Positions 27,427 to 35,848 of a stretch of DNA of 64,000 nucleotides are shown one piece after another. Numbering within the stretch: the first letter of the stretch is position 1; every line of letters starts with the position of its first letter. Source of the DNA: Polaromonas sp. (GTDB lineage Bacteria > Pseudomonadota > Gammaproteobacteria > Burkholderiales > Burkholderiaceae_C); contig NZ_JACPOF010000029.1 of assembly GCF_016185115.1 (NCBI RefSeq), positions 188,530 to 252,529 of the forward strand, read 5' to 3'. Under the pieces are notes generated by a model. It ran no database searches, was not told where the DNA came from, and saw only the letters and a program-made list of their open reading frames with translations. The translations under genes were made by a program, and so were the position numbers.

Positions 27427-27621
27427 TCATCGTCGGCGCTTCTTGCGGTTTCTGGGGGGCGAGCCTTTAGGCTGACTTCCAGGTCTTTTCAGCTTTCTGT
27501 CGCGCCACAGAAAGTAAGCGATAAAAAGCAAAAGTATGACGGCCGCAGCGCCCCCCGCAATCAGCGCATTGCCCAACAATTCGCGGGGAGCATAGATCAG
27601 ATTGCGAAATTCGTGTGCCAT
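27427..27621 (-). CDS. small single-pass membrane protein
   Basis: A 64-residue reading frame with one strong hydrophobic segment (about 18-40, GNALIAGGAAAVILLLFIAYFLW) followed by a very basic tail (RDRKLKR ... NRKKRRR). Such a positive-inside tail predicts N-out/C-in insertion. It lies between cusF and copA in the same direction. A convincing ribosome binding site is missing, so expression is uncertain. The family is not recognised. Confidence 0.55.
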   Translation of the reverse strand: MAHEFRNLIYAPRELLGNALIAGGAAAVILLLFIAYFLWRDRKLKRPGSQPKGSPPRNRKKRRR

Positions 27622-27709
27622 CAAAATTCATCTGATTAATTGGATGTCCAATCCAGGCTGCTGAAACACCACAGCGCTTACGCCACCTGTGGCATTCCTG
27701 AGTCCAGAC

Positions 27710-28063
27710 TTACTTGGATGGCTGCAGGTCGGTCACCACGAAGGCACCGTTGGACTTTTCAGCCTTGAAGCGCACCTTGTCACCAGCCTTGACCTTGTCC
27801 AGCATCGCAGGATCTTTCACCTGAAACACCATGGTCATGCCAGGCATGTCGAGGTTCTTGATATCGCCGTGTTTCAGCGTGATCTTTTTGGTGTCCATGT
27901 CTACCTTGCGCACTTCGGCTTCTGTCATGTCGCCAGCAGGTGCGGCTGCTGTTTTTTTGCTGTCCATGGCCATAGGCGCCTCGGCTGGCTTCATGGCTGT
28001 TTGTGCATGCGCTGCGCTGGTTGCGATAGCGGCAAGGATCAGAAGGGTCTTGAGGTTTTTCAT
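27710..28063 (-). CDS. cusF: CusF-like periplasmic copper-binding protein
   Basis: A 117-residue protein: signal peptide (1-20, SAAHAQ), a Met/Ala-rich linker, and a CusF domain (about 48-115) with EVRKVDMDTKKITLKHGDIK (20 residues), NLDMPGMTMVFQV and VRFKAEKSNGAFVV. The MPGMTM pair and the His before it bind Cu(I). It is more similar to the CusF at 24639 than to the Trp-containing one at 49077. Transcribed with CopG and cupredoxin genes; a periplasmic copper shuttle for the CusC-like channel or the oxidase is likely. Confidence 0.88.
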   Translation of the reverse strand: MKNLKTLLILAAIATSAAHAQTAMKPAEAPMAMDSKKTAAAPAGDMTEAEVRKVDMDTKKITLKHGDIKNLDMPGMTMVFQVKDPAMLDKVKAGDKVRFKAEKSNGAFVVTDLQPSK

Positions 28064-28091
28064 GATGGTTCTTTCAGTGGTTAACGGTTGA

Positions 28092-28595
28092 TTACGATAA
28101 AGATTTCTGGGGGTAAGACTGATAAATGCGAGTACTGCCGTCCCTGAGGACGAGTAGCACATCAAAGGCATCCTGGATATTGCCCATTTCCATGCCTGGT
28201 GAGCCCGCAGGCATCCCCGGCACAGCCAGGCCAAGAGCGTTGGGCTTGTCACGAAGCAGGCGCCGCATTTCCTTTGCAGGAACGTGGCCTTCCAGCACGT
28301 AAGTGCCCAGCAGTCCGGTGTGACAGGATCCGAACTTCTCAGCCAGTCCGAGCTTTTGACGCACGGGTGCCGTGTCTTTGACGTCGTTGGTCACGACTTC
28401 AAAGCCGTTGCTGCGCAAATGGGAAACCCATTCATTGCAGCAACCGCAGTTAGGTGTTTTCCAGACGGTCACCCGGTCTTTCGGCGAAGCAGCCAGTACG
28501 CCCAAGGGCTGACCGAATGCAACAGCACCCGCCAGCCCGAAGATCAGCCCTGAGGCTGACCGTCTAGACACCGGATCAGTGTTTATGGTCACCAT
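28092..28595 (-). CDS. copG: CopG copper-resistance protein (DUF411)
   Basis: A protein of about 167 residues: Tat- or Sec-like signal (SRRSASGLIFGLAGA), then a thioredoxin-like DUF411 domain with VWKTPNCGCCNEWV (CxCC near residue 50), KFGSCHTG (further Cys near 90) and GLAVPGMPAGSPGMEMG. CopG proteins of this family were shown to hold a Cys-linked copper cluster and act in the periplasm of copper-stressed cells. Its start overlaps the end of the cupredoxin gene (28576); ATG 28595 or 28601 may be used. Confidence 0.87.
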   Translation of the reverse strand: MVTINTDPVSRRSASGLIFGLAGAVAFGQPLGVLAASPKDRVTVWKTPNCGCCNEWVSHLRSNGFEVVTNDVKDTAPVRQKLGLAEKFGSCHTGLLGTYVLEGHVPAKEMRRLLRDKPNALGLAVPGMPAGSPGMEMGNIQDAFDVLLVLRDGSTRIYQSYPQKSLS

Positions 28596-29088
28596 GGCCA
28601 TCTTTCTTTGGTGCGGCCTTGCCACCAGCGACAGTCACGAAACCTTTCATGCCGGCGTCGTAATGACCAGGCTGCAGACAGGCAAAGTCAATTTTTCCTG
28701 CCTTGGTGAATTGCCAGATGATTTCACCCGTCTTGCCTGGAGCGACGGTAACCATGTTGGCGTCCGCGTGTTCCATCTCCGGGTTCTTCTTCATCACCTC
28801 GTAGTGTTCCTTGAGCTCCTTTTCGGTCCCCAGCACCATTTCATGCTTGACCTTGCCGGAGTTCTTGACCACAAAGCGGATGGTTTCACCTTGCTTGGCA
28901 GTCACATTGGGAACGCTAAAGCGCATGGAGTCAGCCATGTCCATGGTGATGGTCCTGGTGACCTTGGAGGCCACGCCGGGCTTGCCTATGGCTTCATCGT
29001 CGTGGCCGCCGGCGTGTGTGCCGGATGCCATGGCTGTCAGGGCCATGAGGAGAGATGGAACTGCGATCAGGAGATTGCGTGTTTTCAT
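28576..29088 (-). CDS. CopI-like cupredoxin
   Basis: A 170-residue periplasmic cupredoxin. After a signal peptide (about 1-22), the plastocyanin-like part has KVKHEMVLG (first His), then CLQPGHYDAGMKG, which gives the Cys, His and Met ligands of a type-1 copper centre. A His-rich tail (DGHGDHKH) follows. Proteins of this type, such as CopI, sit in copper operons and confer tolerance or carry electrons. The gene lies between the multicopper oxidase and copG, so an electron-transfer or copper-holding role with the oxidase is plausible. Confidence 0.88.
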   Translation of the reverse strand: MKTRNLLIAVPSLLMALTAMASGTHAGGHDDEAIGKPGVASKVTRTITMDMADSMRFSVPNVTAKQGETIRFVVKNSGKVKHEMVLGTEKELKEHYEVMKKNPEMEHADANMVTVAPGKTGEIIWQFTKAGKIDFACLQPGHYDAGMKGFVTVAGGKAAPKKDGHGDHKH

Positions 29089-29124
29089 TGGAATTACCTT
29101 TCTTTCTGGGTTAACGATAAAAAA

Positions 29125-30555
29125 TCAGTGCTTCATGCCGCCCATGCCGCCACCGCTCACGGCGGGTTTGCGGACCTGGACTTCAACTTCTTTGGCGGGC
29201 ATGTTTTGCGCTTTCATGGCCTGGCCGCCGCCGCTTGATGCGCGGTCAGTTACGGGCGCCGTGCCGGTCCACTCGTAAGCCACGGTGCCTGCCGGGTGCT
29301 TGTACCAACCGGGGTCTTTGTAGTCGCCGGCTTTTTGGTCCTTGCGCACCTTGACCATGCTGAACATGCCGCCCATTTCGACGGAGCCGAATGGACCAGC
29401 GCCGGTCATCATCCGCTCCGTGTTCTCGGGCAATGGCATTTCCATTTCGCCCATATCGGCCATCCCTCGCTCACCCATGACCATGTAGTCCGGAATCAGT
29501 TTGGTGATGTCCTTGGCGATCTTGCGGTGGTCCACGCCGATCATGGTGGGTACGTCATGCCCCATGGCATTCATGGTGTGGTGGCTCTTGTGGCAATGGA
29601 ATGCCCAGTCGCCTTCCTCGTCGGCGAGGAATTCGATCTGTCGCATTTGCCCGACTGCCACGTCGGTAGTCACCTCCGGCCAACGCGTGGATTTTGGCGT
29701 CGGTCCACCGTCCGTCCCCGTTACCAAGAACTCATGCCCATGCAAATGAATGGGATGGTTGGTCATGGTCAGGTTACCTATCCGGATGCGAACCTTGTCA
29801 TTCTTGCGAACCACCAGAGGATCAATTCCCGGAAAGACCCGGCTGTTCCAGCTCCACAAGTTGAAGTCCAGCATGGTCATGATTTTGGGGGTGTACAGAC
29901 CCGGGTCAATGTCATAGGCGTTGAGCAGAAACACAAAGTCGCGGTTGACTTCGTCGATCAGCGGATGCGCAGCCTTGGGATGAGTGATCCAGAAACCCAT
30001 CATGCCCATGGCCATCTGTGTCATCTCATCAGCGTGCGGGTGGTACATGAAGGTCCCCGGACGCCGGGCAACAAACTCGTACACGAACGTCTTGCCTGCC
30101 GGGATGGCCGGCTGGTTCAAACCAGCCACCCCGTCCATGCCGTTAGGCAGGCGCTGGCCATGCCAATGCACACTGGTGTGCTCCGGCAGCTTGTTGGTCA
30201 CAAAGATGCGGACACGATCACCTTCGACGACCTCAATGGTCGGGCCTGGAGATTGGCCGTTGTAACCCCACAGGTGTGCCTTAAATCCCGGTGACATCTC
30301 GCGCACCACGGGTTCCGCCACAAGGTGGAACTCCTTAACGCCAGCATTCATGCGCCACGGAAGAGTCCAGCCGTTGAGGGTGACAACCGGGTTGTAAGGG
30401 CGACCGGAATTCGGCACCAAGGGGGCCATGGTGTCCGGCTTTGTCTGGATCATGGGCTCTGGCAATGCTGCCATGGCCACTTTGCTGACCGCCGCTGCCG
30501 CCACCGCAGTGGTGATGGCGCCGGCACCGGTCAGGAAATTTCTTCTGTTGTTCAT
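29125..30555 (-). CDS. copper-resistance multicopper oxidase
   Basis: A 476-residue oxidase. The start NNRRNFLTGAG is a Tat signal. Copper ligands lie in SVHWHGQRLP, MYHPHADEMTQMAMG, HPIHLHGHEF and AFHCHKSHHTMNAMG. The last block lacks the full HCHxxxHxxxGM pattern in its usual spacing but keeps His and Met. A Met-rich segment (GERGMADMGEMEMPLPENT, about 380) and the His/Met tail GGGMGGMKH may bind copper. It lies between the TolC gene and the cupredoxin. It differs clearly from the CueO-like oxidase at 16486. Confidence 0.88.
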   Translation of the reverse strand: MNNRRNFLTGAGAITTAVAAAAVSKVAMAALPEPMIQTKPDTMAPLVPNSGRPYNPVVTLNGWTLPWRMNAGVKEFHLVAEPVVREMSPGFKAHLWGYNGQSPGPTIEVVEGDRVRIFVTNKLPEHTSVHWHGQRLPNGMDGVAGLNQPAIPAGKTFVYEFVARRPGTFMYHPHADEMTQMAMGMMGFWITHPKAAHPLIDEVNRDFVFLLNAYDIDPGLYTPKIMTMLDFNLWSWNSRVFPGIDPLVVRKNDKVRIRIGNLTMTNHPIHLHGHEFLVTGTDGGPTPKSTRWPEVTTDVAVGQMRQIEFLADEEGDWAFHCHKSHHTMNAMGHDVPTMIGVDHRKIAKDITKLIPDYMVMGERGMADMGEMEMPLPENTERMMTGAGPFGSVEMGGMFSMVKVRKDQKAGDYKDPGWYKHPAGTVAYEWTGTAPVTDRASSGGGQAMKAQNMPAKEVEVQVRKPAVSGGGMGGMKH

Positions 30556-30586
30556 GAGTAATCCGTTGAATAGGTTGTGAGCAAGG

Positions 30587-32011
30587 TCACTGAGCGGATC
30601 CGCCGCCTGCCATGGGTGCCGACACCATCATGGAGATGGGTTTGCCCGTGACAGAGGCAGCCAGCGCGGCATCTGAAAGCCAGAACTGCTGATAGGAGTT
30701 GATAGCGGCTATGACGCTCGACACCTGGTCACGGCTATCTGCCAGTAGCTCAAACACGCTGATCAGCATGCCGTTGTAGCGAAGACCGTTTTCTTCTGCC
30801 ATGGCGCGGCGCAGCGGAACAATTTCATCGCGGTAGTGCTTTGCCACGTCGTAGGCTGTCCGGTAGGCTGAATAACTTTCCCGAAGCTGCGATGAGGCAC
30901 CCCGGACCGTACTTTCGTAACGGTTGGCAGCAGCCAGGGATTGCGCGGTCATACTGGCCCGCTGGACCGATCCCCAGTCGAAGACTGGCAACCTGATTCC
31001 CAGCTCAAAGCCTCTCTTGCCAGACTTGGTGCCGGCAGCGTTGTCAAACACCGTGTTGCGGCGAACGCCCAACTCCACATCGACCACGCTGGTCAGCAAG
31101 TTCAAACCTTGGGCTTTGCCAGCGGCATCCAGCTGGCTTCGGGCCAACAGGACGTCAAGCCTTTGATCAGCTGCGGTTGTTGAGACGGCATCGGCATCCC
31201 GAGGCTTCTGGGGCAAATCAGGAAGACGCTCGGGAAGCTGCAGTTGACCCGCCTGGGCATCGGTCAATCCCAGCAGCCTGACCAGTTCTTCGCGCGAAGA
31301 CGTGTCTGTGTGTCTTGCGGCAGCCAACTGGGCAACACTATCGGCATAGAACACCTGCTGGCGCTGACGCTGGAGTTTGGTGAAGTTACCCACCTGCTGC
31401 ATGCGCTGTGCGAGCTCCGCACTCGCCTGGGCGCTGGCATTGACCTGCTCTGCATACTGGAGGGTCTGCTTCGCAGCCACTGCGCGTACCCAGGCTTGAC
31501 GTACCTGCGTGACGTGCTCGACCACACTCGCGCTGAGTTGATACTTTGCCTGCGTCACCAGGCTGCGGGAAATGCCCTGGCGGTAAGGCAGGGTCAGGAG
31601 GTCAATCAAGCCCACTGACAGCAGGCGGCCGATTTCCAGCTCGTCACGGTACCGAATTCGCTCGAAAGTAAAAATGGGATTGCTGATCCGGCCAACCTGC
31701 GTGGCCTGGGCAATGTCAGACCAGCTCTGGGCCAGCAGGCTCTGCACCGCCGGGCTGTTGCTCAAGGCAAGTTGGACGGCATCATCCATACCCAGCGGCT
31801 TGGCCAGCAGCTCGGTACTGAGCTTCTGGCGCGCCTGGGCCCGTTGGTCGGTGCGGCTAAGCTCAAGCTTGCCCTGGGTGAACGCACCTGTGGCGTCGTT
31901 GGTATCTTTGACAGCCTGGTCGATGTTGACGGAGGCACAACCAGCCAGCACCAGTACAGTGGCAAGCACCGCACCGGACTTGAAAGCGGGTTTTATTGAG
32001 CGAGCATTCAT
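30587..32011 (-). CDS. TolC-family outer-membrane channel of the copper operon
   Basis: A 474-residue outer-membrane factor with a lipoprotein signal (LVLAGCAS, Cys near 25) and two repeated helical hairpin halves, for example AVQLALSNSPAVQSLL near 80 and ELGIRLPVFDWGSVQ near 340. It resembles CusC-type channels, but no RND adaptor or pump is present in this operon, so it may work with the CusB/CusA pair encoded at 44-49 kb or as an export channel for other copper carriers. Its ATG overlaps the stop of the upstream gene (ATGA). Confidence 0.88.
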   Translation of the reverse strand: MNARSIKPAFKSGAVLATVLVLAGCASVNIDQAVKDTNDATGAFTQGKLELSRTDQRAQARQKLSTELLAKPLGMDDAVQLALSNSPAVQSLLAQSWSDIAQATQVGRISNPIFTFERIRYRDELEIGRLLSVGLIDLLTLPYRQGISRSLVTQAKYQLSASVVEHVTQVRQAWVRAVAAKQTLQYAEQVNASAQASAELAQRMQQVGNFTKLQRQRQQVFYADSVAQLAAARHTDTSSREELVRLLGLTDAQAGQLQLPERLPDLPQKPRDADAVSTTAADQRLDVLLARSQLDAAGKAQGLNLLTSVVDVELGVRRNTVFDNAAGTKSGKRGFELGIRLPVFDWGSVQRASMTAQSLAAANRYESTVRGASSQLRESYSAYRTAYDVAKHYRDEIVPLRRAMAEENGLRYNGMLISVFELLADSRDQVSSVIAAINSYQQFWLSDAALAASVTGKPISMMVSAPMAGGGSAQ

Positions 32012-32325
32012 GGCTTGCCACCTTCAGCTTTCGGCTCAGGCATCTTGCTCATGTCGTGAGCGGGTGCCTTGTCATCGGCTTGCCTGGCCTCTTTGGCATA
32101 AACACGCCAGCCGCCGATGCGGCCGGTGGTGTCATTGACCTCTTTCCAGTTCAGCAGCTTGTCATCGGTGTAGGGCTTGTAACCCTCGAAGGCCGAACGG
32201 TAGGTCAGAGGCGAAGTAGGGGCCGCCCCTGAAGCGGGAGATGCCGCCGCAGGCGTTTGCGCAGCTGCTATCCCTGACAAAGAAAATATCGGAACCAGCC
32301 ATACGGCGGGTAGGTTTTTGAACAT
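32008..32325 (-). CDS. small exported protein of the copper operon
   Basis: A 105-residue protein with a signal peptide (about 1-22, GIAAAQ), a low-complexity linker rich in Ala, Pro and Ser, then a conserved-looking block SAFEGYKPYTDDKLLNWKEVND (quoted landmarks: FEGYKPY, NWKEVND), GGWRVYAKEA and a tail HDMSKMPEP. It occurs next to TolC-type genes in metal operons, but the family has no known function. His and Met near the tail might bind copper. Confidence 0.7.
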   Translation of the reverse strand: MFKNLPAVWLVPIFSLSGIAAAQTPAAASPASGAAPTSPLTYRSAFEGYKPYTDDKLLNWKEVNDTTGRIGGWRVYAKEARQADDKAPAHDMSKMPEPKAEGGKP

Positions 32326-32445
32326 GGAATCCTCGCGTTTTCATGGAACGGCGACAACAAAGTCATCCCGCAAGGGACGATCTGGTGTCGGACGATGAAA
32401 AGAGCGCCTGTCACTGCAGCCTGAAAGCTGCAGCGGCATGGCGCA

Positions 32446-32862
32446 TCAGGCGCGAGGCGGTTTGTCGGGCAGGCGCGAGGGGACAGCGTAAATCAGGACG
32501 AATGGCTCGGCCAGATCAGCTTTGGGGGACAACTGTACTTCTACAGTCTGTGGGAAGTCGGCAATAGCGATGACGCTGCAGCATGCGGCGCATACACCGC
32601 ATTTGTGCGTGGAATCGGGCAACTGCTTTTGCCCATCCGGTGACTGATTGGCAGCCTGGACGGTTTTATCGTGTTTACCATGCTCATGCTGCATGCCCAT
32701 GGCATCGGCCATTTGATGGTGGCTGGAATTCAGGTCCATCTGGACGATCTTGGCGCCATGCGCCGATCCCATGCCGCAATAGAGCATGGATGCCGCAGCA
32801 AAGCCTTGCAGGGGCAAGGCCAGCATCATCAGGCAAAGCAACAGATGGCGAAAACGCGACAT
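32446..32862 (-). CDS. exported Cys/His-rich leader-type protein
   Basis: A 138-residue protein: signal peptide (1-23, GFAAAS), then Met/His stretches (HHQMADAMGMQHEHGKHDK), a Cys cluster HKCGVCAACC (about 88-97) and a C-terminal LPDKPPRA. It resembles the DUF2946/CopL-like small proteins that start copper operons. The DUF2946-type CruR is known to act as a copper-responsive upstream reading frame with a proline-rich C-terminus; the tail here would fit such a role, but this is unproven. It is the first gene of the operon that runs to copA. Confidence 0.65.
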   Translation of the reverse strand: MSRFRHLLLCLMMLALPLQGFAAASMLYCGMGSAHGAKIVQMDLNSSHHQMADAMGMQHEHGKHDKTVQAANQSPDGQKQLPDSTHKCGVCAACCSVIAIADFPQTVEVQLSPKADLAEPFVLIYAVPSRLPDKPPRA

Positions 32863-32871
32863 ATAACCTTG

Positions 32872-32893
32872 ATTCTATAGAAGTCTCTAGAAT
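32872..32893. promoter_or_regulatory. dyad near the copper operon start
   Basis: ATTCTA at 32872-32877 and TAGAAT at 32888-32893 form an inverted repeat with a ten-base spacer; the inner TTCTATAGAA is itself palindromic. It lies 10 bases before the ATG of the leader-type gene on the minus strand and is AT-rich, so it may be a -10 or operator element. It does not match the GATTAC-type box. Weak evidence only. Confidence 0.3.
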
Positions 32894-32949
32894 TTTTGAA
32901 GTCCGCGCAAAAAACCTGGTTACCTAAAGTAAGCAAGCGGACTGAAGAA

Positions 32950-33921
32950 TTAGGCGAGGCGCCTGTTAACTTCCACTGAAATATGCACTAATTCCTCGTG
33001 AATCTGGAGCTGTTTTTTGAAGTAGTCGGGGGAGGCGTCTGCGGTAGTAACCAAGGACACGATGCAGGCATACATTCCTTTGCCCACGCGCCAGACATGC
33101 AAGTCGGAAATCGTCGCCGCAACAGGACTGGCGTCAATGACCTCCCGGATCTCCGCGACTACCGGTGCGTCCATCTCGGCGTCCAGCAGAACTCTTCCCG
33201 AATCCCGCAGCAGGCCAACTGCCCACACAGCCACAAGGCCAGCACCCACAATCCCCATTACAGGGTCGAGCCAACTTGCACCCCATACCTTGCCGCCAAT
33301 CAGCGCAACAATGGCGAGCACGGAAGTGGCAGCATCGGCAATCACGTGAACATAAGCGGATCGCAGATTCAGATCATGATGGTGGCCATGCGAATGGTGT
33401 TCATGCCCATCCGGGGCGTGGTGACTTCCGTGGCTGTGGCCGTGACCATCTTTGAGCAGCCAGGCGCAAGCAAGATTGACCAGCAGGCCAACGATCGCTA
33501 TCGCAATGGCCTGGTCATAGTGAATGGTACTGGGCGAAATCAGGCGCTCTACTGACTGATACAACATCAATCCTGCCACCATGATCAGCAAAAGAGCACT
33601 GGTGTAACCGGCTAACACTTCCATCTTCCAGGTACCAAAGGCAAACCGTGCGTCGGCGGCAAATCTTCTCGCCGCGCCGTATGCCAGCACGGACAGCCCA
33701 AGAGCCAGCGCATGCGAACTCATATGCCAGCCATCTGCCAGCAGAGCCATTGAATTGAAAACCCAGCCGCCAGCAATCTCGGCAACCATCATGATGGCGG
33801 TGATGATCACGACCCAGCGTGTATTTCTCTCGGCCAGGGGATTGCCTTCGTCGAAGACATGCGAGTGCTCCCAACTATCTGTTGATGGCGAGTTTTGCAT
33901 GGGATATGTGTTTTTGGACAT
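32950..33921 (-). CDS. dmeF: cation diffusion facilitator DmeF (Co/Ni efflux)
   Basis: A 323-residue CDF antiporter with six helices. HMSSH in WHMSSHALAL supplies the His/His variant of the TM2 metal site, which is typical of DmeF; TM5 has HVIADAATS. A His-rich loop HGHGHSHGSHHAPDGHEHHS (about 155-174, 20 residues) faces the cytosol. The N-terminal SWEHSHVFDEGN is a DmeF signature. ATG 33921 gives 323 residues; ATG 33900 (316 residues) leaves more room for the operator at 33927-33943. It is divergent from dmeR. Confidence 0.92.
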   Translation of the reverse strand: MSKNTYPMQNSPSTDSWEHSHVFDEGNPLAERNTRWVVIITAIMMVAEIAGGWVFNSMALLADGWHMSSHALALGLSVLAYGAARRFAADARFAFGTWKMEVLAGYTSALLLIMVAGLMLYQSVERLISPSTIHYDQAIAIAIVGLLVNLACAWLLKDGHGHSHGSHHAPDGHEHHSHGHHHDLNLRSAYVHVIADAATSVLAIVALIGGKVWGASWLDPVMGIVGAGLVAVWAVGLLRDSGRVLLDAEMDAPVVAEIREVIDASPVAATISDLHVWRVGKGMYACIVSLVTTADASPDYFKKQLQIHEELVHISVEVNRRLA

Positions 33922-33926
33922 TACGT

Positions 33927-33943
33927 ATACTGTACCCCAGTAT
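33927..33943. promoter_or_regulatory. DmeR/RcnR-type operator
   Basis: ATACTGTACCCCAGTAT. Read on the minus strand it is TACT-GGGG-TAC-AGTA, the G-tract flanked by an inverted repeat that RcnR/DmeR/CsoR-type repressors bind. It sits in the 41-base gap between dmeF and dmeR, so it can control both. Confidence 0.75.
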
Positions 33944-33962
33944 ATTGAAACATGAAACGCTA

Positions 33963-34238
33963 ATGGCCCACACCCTCAAAAACAAGAAAAGTTTGTTGAC
34001 CAGAATTCGCCGAATCAAAGGTCAGGCAACGGCTTTGGAAGGCGCTCTGGATAGCGAAGCCGGGTGCAGCGAAATCCTTCAGCAAATCGCAGCCATCCGG
34101 GGTGCTGTCAATGGACTGATGATGGAAGTTCTTGATGGCCATCTAAGGGAGCACCTGGGCACCGAGGCACTTTCAGCAGTACAGCGAGAAAAAGACATCG
34201 ACCAGGTCGTATCCATTTTTCGCTCATACATGAAATAG
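33963..34238 (+). CDS. dmeR: DmeR: RcnR/CsoR-family metal repressor
   Basis: A 91-residue all-helical repressor of the RcnR/CsoR family. Helix 1 is RIRRIKGQATALEGAL; the metal ligand region includes the conserved Cys in SEAGCSEILQQIAAIRGAV (about 34-40), then an early His and EHLG. It probably releases the operator on binding Co(II) or Ni(II) and so de-represses dmeF. The start ATG at 33963 has little leader, consistent with the short divergent promoter. The gene ends well before the next, convergent TolC gene. Confidence 0.88.
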   Translation: MAHTLKNKKSLLTRIRRIKGQATALEGALDSEAGCSEILQQIAAIRGAVNGLMMEVLDGHLREHLGTEALSAVQREKDIDQVVSIFRSYMK

Positions 34239-34310
34239 CTCAGCAGCATGAACTGGATGGATCGCGCTGGTCACTTGGAGTCGTTGAGTTAAGCAGCGCC
34301 CACCGAGAAA

Positions 34311-35549
34311 CTAATCCCGCTCAAGATCCCATACCAAGTGCGCATCGACCAGCAAGCCGTACCAGGCTTTGAGCGCAACCAGTTGAGCCTGCAAGGCACT
34401 ATTGGCTGCGGCGCTTGCCTGCCTGCGCGCCAGCAGCAGTGACTGCAAGTCGCCCTCGCCCAAAGAGTACGCGCGCTGAGTCAGGTTGGCATTTTCCTGC
34501 ATACCCTTCGCACCCTCGGCGGCAATCTGCATGCTTTCGTACGCGCCCCGGGCGGTCGCCAACTCGCCAGCAATCTCGGTGTCCAGTTGCCGGCGTTTGA
34601 GTTCCTGTGCATGGGCGGCCACTTCCTGCGCTGCAACCGCTTTGGCGCTACGCGCCGCGCGAAGACCACCCGGCAAGGGAATGCTGATGGTGATACCGGA
34701 AATTCTCTCGCGGCCGCCAACCTCGGAAGCCGTGTAAACGCCTAGGGTCGGGTCTGGGATGCGGCTGGCCCTTTCACGCTCAGCCTGCGCCTCGGCTTTG
34801 GCTACTTGAGCCGCAACAATCTTCAGTTCCTCACTTTCTGACAGGATGCGTTGGCGCCAGAAGTCATCGTTTTGATCCAGCGCGAGGGGTAGCGGCAAGG
34901 GAACCCGATCTCTGACCAGCCCGGGAAATCGCGCGGACAGACGCGCCCACGCCGCAGAAGCCTGTGTTTTGGCATCGTTGGCCAGACGGCGTTGTTCGGC
35001 GAGTTCAGCCCGGGCAAGGTTGGTATCAAGTTTTGAGGCATCGCCGGCTCTGAGGCGTTTGTCAACAGCCGCAAGATTTTCCTGAACACCCGTAAGACTA
35101 GCCTGTGCCAGTACTTGAGCCTGTTCTGCTGCCAGCCAATCCAGCCACAATGTCATCAATCCGCGTGCTGCGTCATGCACCGATTCGCCATAGCGGGCGC
35201 GCGCCTCGCCCACCGTGGCTTCGCCGAGCCGCCGGTCCGCCGCGCCTTTTGCAGGCAAACGCACCCCGCGCTCGATACCGACGTTCCATTCACCGTAACG
35301 CCCCCCCGCAGCAACCGTTCTGCGCTGGGTCAATGCCTTGGCTGTCCACTCATAGGGTGACTGGTCCAAAATTCCTGCTTCCTGGCGCGCCACATCCAGC
35401 CCTGCGCGCGCAGCTGCCACGCCGGGATCCTGATCAAGCAATGGCCTGGCCAGTGCCGTGGCTAGAAGACCAGGCGCGGCGGTATTCTCAAGGGCGTGAA
35501 CAGCTGGAGTAGCCATCATCAAACTGAAAATTAGAAAACGGACTTTCAT
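34311..35549 (-). CDS. TolC-family channel of the RND operon (CzcC-like)
   Basis: A 412-residue outer-membrane factor. The signal peptide (about 1-20, PAVHAL) is followed by long helices that pack into the TolC barrel, such as AGLDVARQEAGILDQSPYEW (near 45) and VSQKL-type repeats in the second half (SEELKIVAAQVAKAEAQAE). It is shorter than CusC and matches CzcC/CnrC-type partners of heavy-metal RND pumps. AGGGG lies before ATG 35549, which overlaps the stop of the DUF3240 gene (ATGA). It is last in the operon. Confidence 0.88.
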   Translation of the reverse strand: MKVRFLIFSLMMATPAVHALENTAAPGLLATALARPLLDQDPGVAAARAGLDVARQEAGILDQSPYEWTAKALTQRRTVAAGGRYGEWNVGIERGVRLPAKGAADRRLGEATVGEARARYGESVHDAARGLMTLWLDWLAAEQAQVLAQASLTGVQENLAAVDKRLRAGDASKLDTNLARAELAEQRRLANDAKTQASAAWARLSARFPGLVRDRVPLPLPLALDQNDDFWRQRILSESEELKIVAAQVAKAEAQAERERASRIPDPTLGVYTASEVGGRERISGITISIPLPGGLRAARSAKAVAAQEVAAHAQELKRRQLDTEIAGELATARGAYESMQIAAEGAKGMQENANLTQRAYSLGEGDLQSLLLARRQASAAANSALQAQLVALKAWYGLLVDAHLVWDLERD

Positions 35550-35848
35550 TTGAATTCCCCTGAACCCAGCACCGGGGTTGTCCAAAAATGCAAACCATGG
35601 CCGGCGAAGTCTTCTTGAAGTCCATGGAGCAACGCTGAAATCCGGGAGTCGTCGGTCACCAACCGAATCTCAGTCGCTTTCGCATGTCCCAGCACCTGTT
35701 CGGACTGTGTCAATGTGTCTCCTGGCAAGCCGTGCAAAGCAGTCGGTGTGCTGGAAAGGAAGGCGATGCCGTCGGTCTGGAGCAGTGCATTTAGGACACG
35801 TTCTTCCAGCGCACGAGGACTTAACAGGGTAATCAGAATGTCAGACAT
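35546..35848 (-). CDS. DUF3240 protein of the RND operon
   Basis: A 100-residue cytosolic protein, start MSDILITLLSPRALEERV, with an alpha/beta ferredoxin-like pattern and the tail LHFWTTPVLGSGEF. DUF3240 members are found next to CzcA/CnrA-type pumps and resemble PII/CutA-like regulators in size and fold; a regulatory role towards the pump is an inference. Its ATG at 35848 overlaps the pump's stop region (stop at 35841-35843) and its own stop overlaps the TolC start, so the three are translated together. Confidence 0.82.
   Translation of the reverse strand: MSDILITLLSPRALEERVLNALLQTDGIAFLSSTPTALHGLPGDTLTQSEQVLGHAKATEIRLVTDDSRISALLHGLQEDFAGHGLHFWTTPVLGSGEFK

Noticed and set aside
27640..27651. 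Palindrome TTGGATGTCCAA as an operator
   Set aside because: Short, single, and inside an apparent operon between cusF and the small membrane protein; no match to a known site.
29296..30294. 332-codon plus-strand frame in the multicopper oxidase
   Set aside because: Antisense to the oxidase with clear copper ligands; His/Val-rich shadow composition.
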